Source: Variovorax paradoxus
Lineage (GTDB): Bacteria > Pseudomonadota > Gammaproteobacteria > Burkholderiales > Burkholderiaceae_C
Length of the DNA stretch: 64,000 nt
Assembly (NCBI RefSeq): GCF_022009635.1
Contig: NZ_CP091716.1
Span: 186,001-250,000, forward strand
Direction: 5' to 3'
Below are positions 61,164 through 64,000 of this stretch, piece by piece. Under the pieces are notes generated by a model that was not told where the DNA came from, made no database searches, and saw only the letters and a program-made list of their open reading frames with translations. Made by a program: the position numbers and the translations under genes. The stretch's first letter is position 1, and each line of letters opens with the position of its first letter.

Positions 61164-62119
61164 TTGGCCACCAGCTTCGCCACGTCGATGTTCGTCTTGA
61201 GCATGTCCTGCTCCTTCATGAGCCCGGTCCAGTAGGCGAGTTGCTTCTCGGTCACCACCGGGCCGGGCGGCGAGACCTGCACCTTGGCCAGCACCTCGGG
61301 CGGCAGCTTGATGTACTTGCCGATGGCCGCGCGCACCTTGGCGTCGTTCTTCGGCTGCTGCATGAACGCCGCCGCTTCCACCAGCGCCTCGCGGAAGGCG
61401 CGCGCCGCCGTCGGGTTCTTCGCCACCCAGTCGCGCTTGGCCGCGTGCACGATGGTCTGGTTGTTCTCGGGCAGGAAGGTCGAGTAATACGAAGCCACGT
61501 AGCCCGCGCCGCTTTCGGTGATGCGGCTCATGAATGGGTCGGCCGACACCACCGCGTCGACGGAGCCGCCGCGCAGCAGGTCGGCATGCTGCGGGAATGC
61601 GGCCTCCACGAAGTTGACCTTGCGGTAGTCCACGCCGCTGTCCTTCAGCCAGGCACGGAAGGTCACGTGCAGGAAGGCGCCCAGGCCGGGCACGCCGATC
61701 TTCTTGCCCACGCAGTCCTGGGCGCTCTTGATGCCCGAGCCCGCGCGCGCCACCAGGCCGAAGCCGGTGATGGTCTTGGACGTGAGCCCGCCCCCGGCCA
61801 CCAGCACCAGGTCGAGCCCGCCGTCCACCGCCTGCAGGAACACCGAGGGCGTGGGACCGCCGATCTGCAGCGAGTCCGACTGCAGCGCGGCCGGGATCGT
61901 CGAGTTCAGCGGAATGAACTTGAGTTCGACATCGAGATTGCGCTTCTTGAAGTAGCCCTCCTCGGCGGCCACGAAGGCCGAGGCGAAGTCGGTCACGGCC
62001 GTGTAGCCGAACACGATCTTCGGGTTGGACTGCGCGAACGCCGGCAGCGCCGCGGCGGCCGATGCGGCAGCGATCGCCGACAGCAGGGTGCGCCGTTTCA
62101 TCGGGGTCTTCGTCATCAT
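61160..62119 (-). CDS. NitT/TauT-type periplasmic receptor
   Basis: A 319-residue secreted receptor of the SsuA/TauA/ThiY fold. A signal with a basic N-terminus (MKRRTLLSAIAAASAAAALP) is followed by KIVFGYTAVTDFASAFVAAEEGYFKKRNLDVELKF and SDSLQIGGPTPSVFLQAV. The start overlaps the TetR stop by 4 nt (ATGA). The ligand is unknown; sulfonates, pyrimidines and phthalate- or tyrosine-derived aromatics all occur in this family. Confidence 0.9.
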   Translation of the reverse strand: MMTKTPMKRRTLLSAIAAASAAAALPAFAQSNPKIVFGYTAVTDFASAFVAAEEGYFKKRNLDVELKFIPLNSTIPAALQSDSLQIGGPTPSVFLQAVDGGLDLVLVAGGGLTSKTITGFGLVARAGSGIKSAQDCVGKKIGVPGLGAFLHVTFRAWLKDSGVDYRKVNFVEAAFPQHADLLRGGSVDAVVSADPFMSRITESGAGYVASYYSTFLPENNQTIVHAAKRDWVAKNPTAARAFREALVEAAAFMQQPKNDAKVRAAIGKYIKLPPEVLAKVQVSPPGPVVTEKQLAYWTGLMKEQDMLKTNIDVAKLVAK

Positions 62120-62868
62120 GTCTTCTGTCTCCGTGGGGTGGTTTTCGTGGATGGATTCCTGGCCGCCTTCGGCCGGGGCAGCGCGGCGCGCAGTCCGCCG
62201 ACGATGAAGTTCACGAGCATCGGCGCCACGGCCGGGTCGGCGCGCTTGTTCTCGCCGCGCGAGAGCCGTTCGATGCGGCTGTCGTTCAGGTGGTGCAGCA
62301 GCGAGCCCAGCGCGAACTGGTAGCCCCAGGCGACCTGGCTGCGCGTGGCGTGCGGCAGCGCGATGTGCAGCGCGTCGATGTAGGCCTCAGCCAGCGGGTC
62401 GAAGTAGCCGCGCAGCACGCGGTCGGCTTCCTCGGTCGCGTGGTAGAGCTCGCGCGCCACCAGCAGCGCGTAGTACTCGCCCTCGGCGCTCGCGCGCAGC
62501 GCCAGCACGGGCGCGGTGAAGGCTTCGATGATGCGGGGCAGGGTGCGCACGTCCTCGGGGTCGAGGGTCAGGGCGGCCAGGCCGGCCAGCCGTTCCTCGA
62601 TGGTGTGGCCCCAGTGCTCGAAGATGGCGTGAAACAGCTCGTGCTTCTGGCCGTAGTAGTAGCCCACCAGCGCCAGCGGCACGCCGGCCTCCTCGGCGAT
62701 CTGGCGGATCGTCACCACGTGGTAGCCGTGCCGCGCAAAAAGTTTCTCGGCCGCCAGCAGGATGGCGTGCTTGCGGTCGGGGCGGACAGTCTCGGCGGCG
62801 ACTGCTGCGGAGGCAGGTGCAGCGGCGCGCAGGGCGCCGCGCTTGGTGGTCGGTGTGCGGGTGCTCAT
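62116..62868 (-). CDS. TetR-family regulator heading the transporter operon
   Basis: A 250-residue TetR protein. After a 30-residue Ala-rich N-terminal extension comes the HTH (AAEKLFARHGYHVVTIRQIAEEAGVPLALVGYYYGQKHELF), then the ligand domain. The basic tail is KTTPRRQKT. It is the first gene of the TetR-receptor-ATPase-permease-permease-cyclase-fahA operon, linked by a 4-nt overlap. Two tandem candidate operators lie 10 to 47 nt upstream, indicating autoregulation of the whole operon. Confidence 0.9.
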   Translation of the reverse strand: MSTRTPTTKRGALRAAAPASAAVAAETVRPDRKHAILLAAEKLFARHGYHVVTIRQIAEEAGVPLALVGYYYGQKHELFHAIFEHWGHTIEERLAGLAALTLDPEDVRTLPRIIEAFTAPVLALRASAEGEYYALLVARELYHATEEADRVLRGYFDPLAEAYIDALHIALPHATRSQVAWGYQFALGSLLHHLNDSRIERLSRGENKRADPAVAPMLVNFIVGGLRAALPRPKAARNPSTKTTPRRQKT

Positions 62869-62877
62869 CGGGGCGTA

Positions 62878-62915
62878 TTGAACGCTTGTACAAAAAACTT
62901 GAACACGCGTACAAA
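62878..62915. promoter_or_regulatory. Tandem operator pair upstream of TetR operon
   Basis: Two direct repeats TTGAACGCTTGTACAAA (62878-62894) and TTGAACACGCGTACAAA (62899-62915) start exactly 21 bp apart, two helical turns. Each contains a palindromic GTAC core (TTGTACAA in the first). They lie between the divergent TetR and acetoacetyl-CoA synthetase genes and could serve both. Confidence 0.75.
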
Positions 62916-62968
62916 CCCTGAGGTCAACCCGGATTGAGCACGGTCGTTCGCGGCGCTACGCTCTCGGT

Positions 62969-64000
62969 ATGTCCGCCCCCAACATTCCCCAGATCCGCCT
63001 CTACCAGAACTGGCTGCGCGAGAAGCACGGCCTTTCCTTCGACAGCTACGACGCGCTGTGGCGCTGGTCGACCACCGAGCTCGACGCCTTCTGGCGCAGC
63101 ATCTGGGACTACGCCGCCATTCAGTCGCCCACGCCGCTCGCGTCCGGCGCCACCGTGCTGGCCGAACGGCGCATGCCCGGCGCGCAGTGGTTTCCCGGCG
63201 CCCAGGTCAACTACGCGCGCGAGGTGCTGCGCCACGTCGACGCGGCTCATGCCGCCGGCATGCCCGCGATCGTGAGCGACAACGAACGCGGCGACGTGCG
63301 CGAGATGTCCTGGCCCGAAATGCGCCGCCAGGTCGCGTCGGTCGCGCTCACGCTCAGGGCGCTGGGCGTGCGCCGCGGCGACCGTGTCGCGGCCTACATG
63401 CCCAACGTGCCCGAAACCATGGTCGCGTTCCTGGCGTGCTCCAGCATCGGCGCGGTCTGGAGCGTGTGCGCGCCCGACATGGGCACCGCCGCCGTGGCCG
63501 ACCGCTTCCGGCAGATCGAGCCCAAGGTGCTGATCGCGGTGGACGGCGTGCACTACGGCGGCAAGCCGCTCGACCGCAGCGCGGTGCTGCAGGAGCTGCG
63601 CGGCCAGCTGCCCAGCGTGAAGAAGCTGGTGCTGGTGAAGTCGCCGTTCGCGGCCAACGCGGTGCCGCACGACATCGACTGGTCGCGTGCCATCGGCCGC
63701 TACGACGACGAGGTGAACGCCTTCGAACCCGAATGGCTGCCCTTCGACCATCCGATCTGGATCGTCTACTCCAGCGGCACCACAGGCCTGCCCAAGCCCA
63801 TCGTGCACGGGCAGGGCGGCATCATCCTCACCATGCACGCCTGCGGCCTGCACAACGACGTGGGCGCGAGCTACGGCGCCAACAACCTGGGCGAGCGCTA
63901 CCACTGGTACAGCTCCACCGGCTGGGTCATGTGGAACTCGCAGCTCTCGGGCATGGCCTTCGGCGCCACCATCTGCATCTACGACGGCAACCCGGCCGGC
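62969..64000 (+). CDS. Acetoacetyl-CoA synthetase, 3' end beyond window
   Basis: The first 344 residues of an ANL-superfamily ligase of about 650 residues. The N-terminal acetyl-CoA-synthetase-like cap reads FDSYDALWRWSTTELDAFW and MPGAQWFPGAQVNYA. Then VAAYMPNVPETMVAFLACSSIGAVWSVCAPDMG and the P-loop YSSGTTGLPKPIVHG follow, as in acetoacetate-CoA ligases. It would convert acetoacetate, the product of the divergent operon's fumarylacetoacetase and of BKACE and HMG-CoA pathways, to acetoacetyl-CoA. The reading frame is open to the window end. Confidence 0.92.
   Translation, partial: MSAPNIPQIRLYQNWLREKHGLSFDSYDALWRWSTTELDAFWRSIWDYAAIQSPTPLASGATVLAERRMPGAQWFPGAQVNYAREVLRHVDAAHAAGMPAIVSDNERGDVREMSWPEMRRQVASVALTLRALGVRRGDRVAAYMPNVPETMVAFLACSSIGAVWSVCAPDMGTAAVADRFRQIEPKVLIAVDGVHYGGKPLDRSAVLQELRGQLPSVKKLVLVKSPFAANAVPHDIDWSRAIGRYDDEVNAFEPEWLPFDHPIWIVYSSGTTGLPKPIVHGQGGIILTMHACGLHNDVGASYGANNLGERYHWYSSTGWVMWNSQLSGMAFGATICIYDGNPAG

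Noticed and set aside
1..64000. CRISPR arrays, insertion sequences, integrases or prophage genes
   Set aside because: No regularly spaced repeats, transposase or integrase motifs were seen; the retron island has no visible integrase or direct-repeat borders.

Overview
The window is GC-rich, densely packed chromosomal DNA. Gene content (a complete aerobic box pathway for benzoyl-CoA, a Bug/TctC-type solute receptor, a MinCDE division operon, many CoA ligases and amino-acid/aromatic-type ABC importers) and protein style point to a soil betaproteobacterium of the Burkholderiales, most likely Comamonadaceae and probably Variovorax. The taxon is an inference; no marker gene such as 16S rRNA is present.

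Layout. 1-9.6 kb: a cut-off alpha/beta hydrolase, a membrane fatty-acid desaturase, a TctC-type receptor, a four-module rhodanese protein, minE-minD-minC, an NCS2 uracil permease, a hotdog thioesterase and an AsmA-like protein. 9.6-14.3 kb: mevalonate-type catabolism, with a two-gene TctA-like transporter, degradative HMG-CoA reductase (mvaA) and a divergent MocR regulator. 14.4-25.8 kb: acyl-CoA metabolism, with two adenylate-forming CoA ligases, an enoyl-CoA hydratase, a PaaX-like regulator, and an operon of a BKACE-family cleavage enzyme, a periplasmic receptor and a carnitine-dehydrogenase-like enzyme, then DUF1090, a Crp/Fnr regulator and a SnoaL-FMO fusion. 26.2-34.7 kb: a lipoprotein, a TetR-glycosyltransferase pair, an AcoR-like sigma54 activator, a tannase/feruloyl-esterase lipoprotein and an AraC regulator.

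34.7-50.4 kb is the box cluster. On the minus strand lie a DUF4863/PnbB-like protein, boxD, benzoate-CoA ligase, an alpha/beta hydrolase and a livKHMGF importer. On the plus strand lie boxR, boxC, boxB, boxA and a MaoC-like hydratase. Together they import an aromatic acid, activate it to the CoA thioester, epoxidise it (BoxAB), open the ring (BoxC) and oxidise the semialdehyde (BoxD). BoxR-type TGCA operators sit in both promoter regions, and two families of intergenic repeats punctuate the cluster.

50.4-56.5 kb: a Gly/Ala-rich secreted protein, a hydrolase, a membrane-anchored AraC protein, then a visibly AT-richer island holding a retron-type reverse transcriptase with a long structured untranslated leader, followed by an Rrf2 regulator with a thioredoxin-reductase-like partner and tRNA-Gly. 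56.6-64 kb: a tightly coupled operon TetR - SsuA/TauA-like receptor - ATPase - two permeases - cyclase-family hydrolase - fumarylacetoacetase, and a divergent acetoacetyl-CoA synthetase cut by the window end.

The most unusual signals are the probable retron (53.4-54.85 kb), a structured intercistronic element of about 79 nt present twice in the same position relative to its downstream genes (2591 and 19495), and operator arrays whose geometry can be read directly (box cluster, 62.9 kb, 27.8 kb, 55.0 kb).
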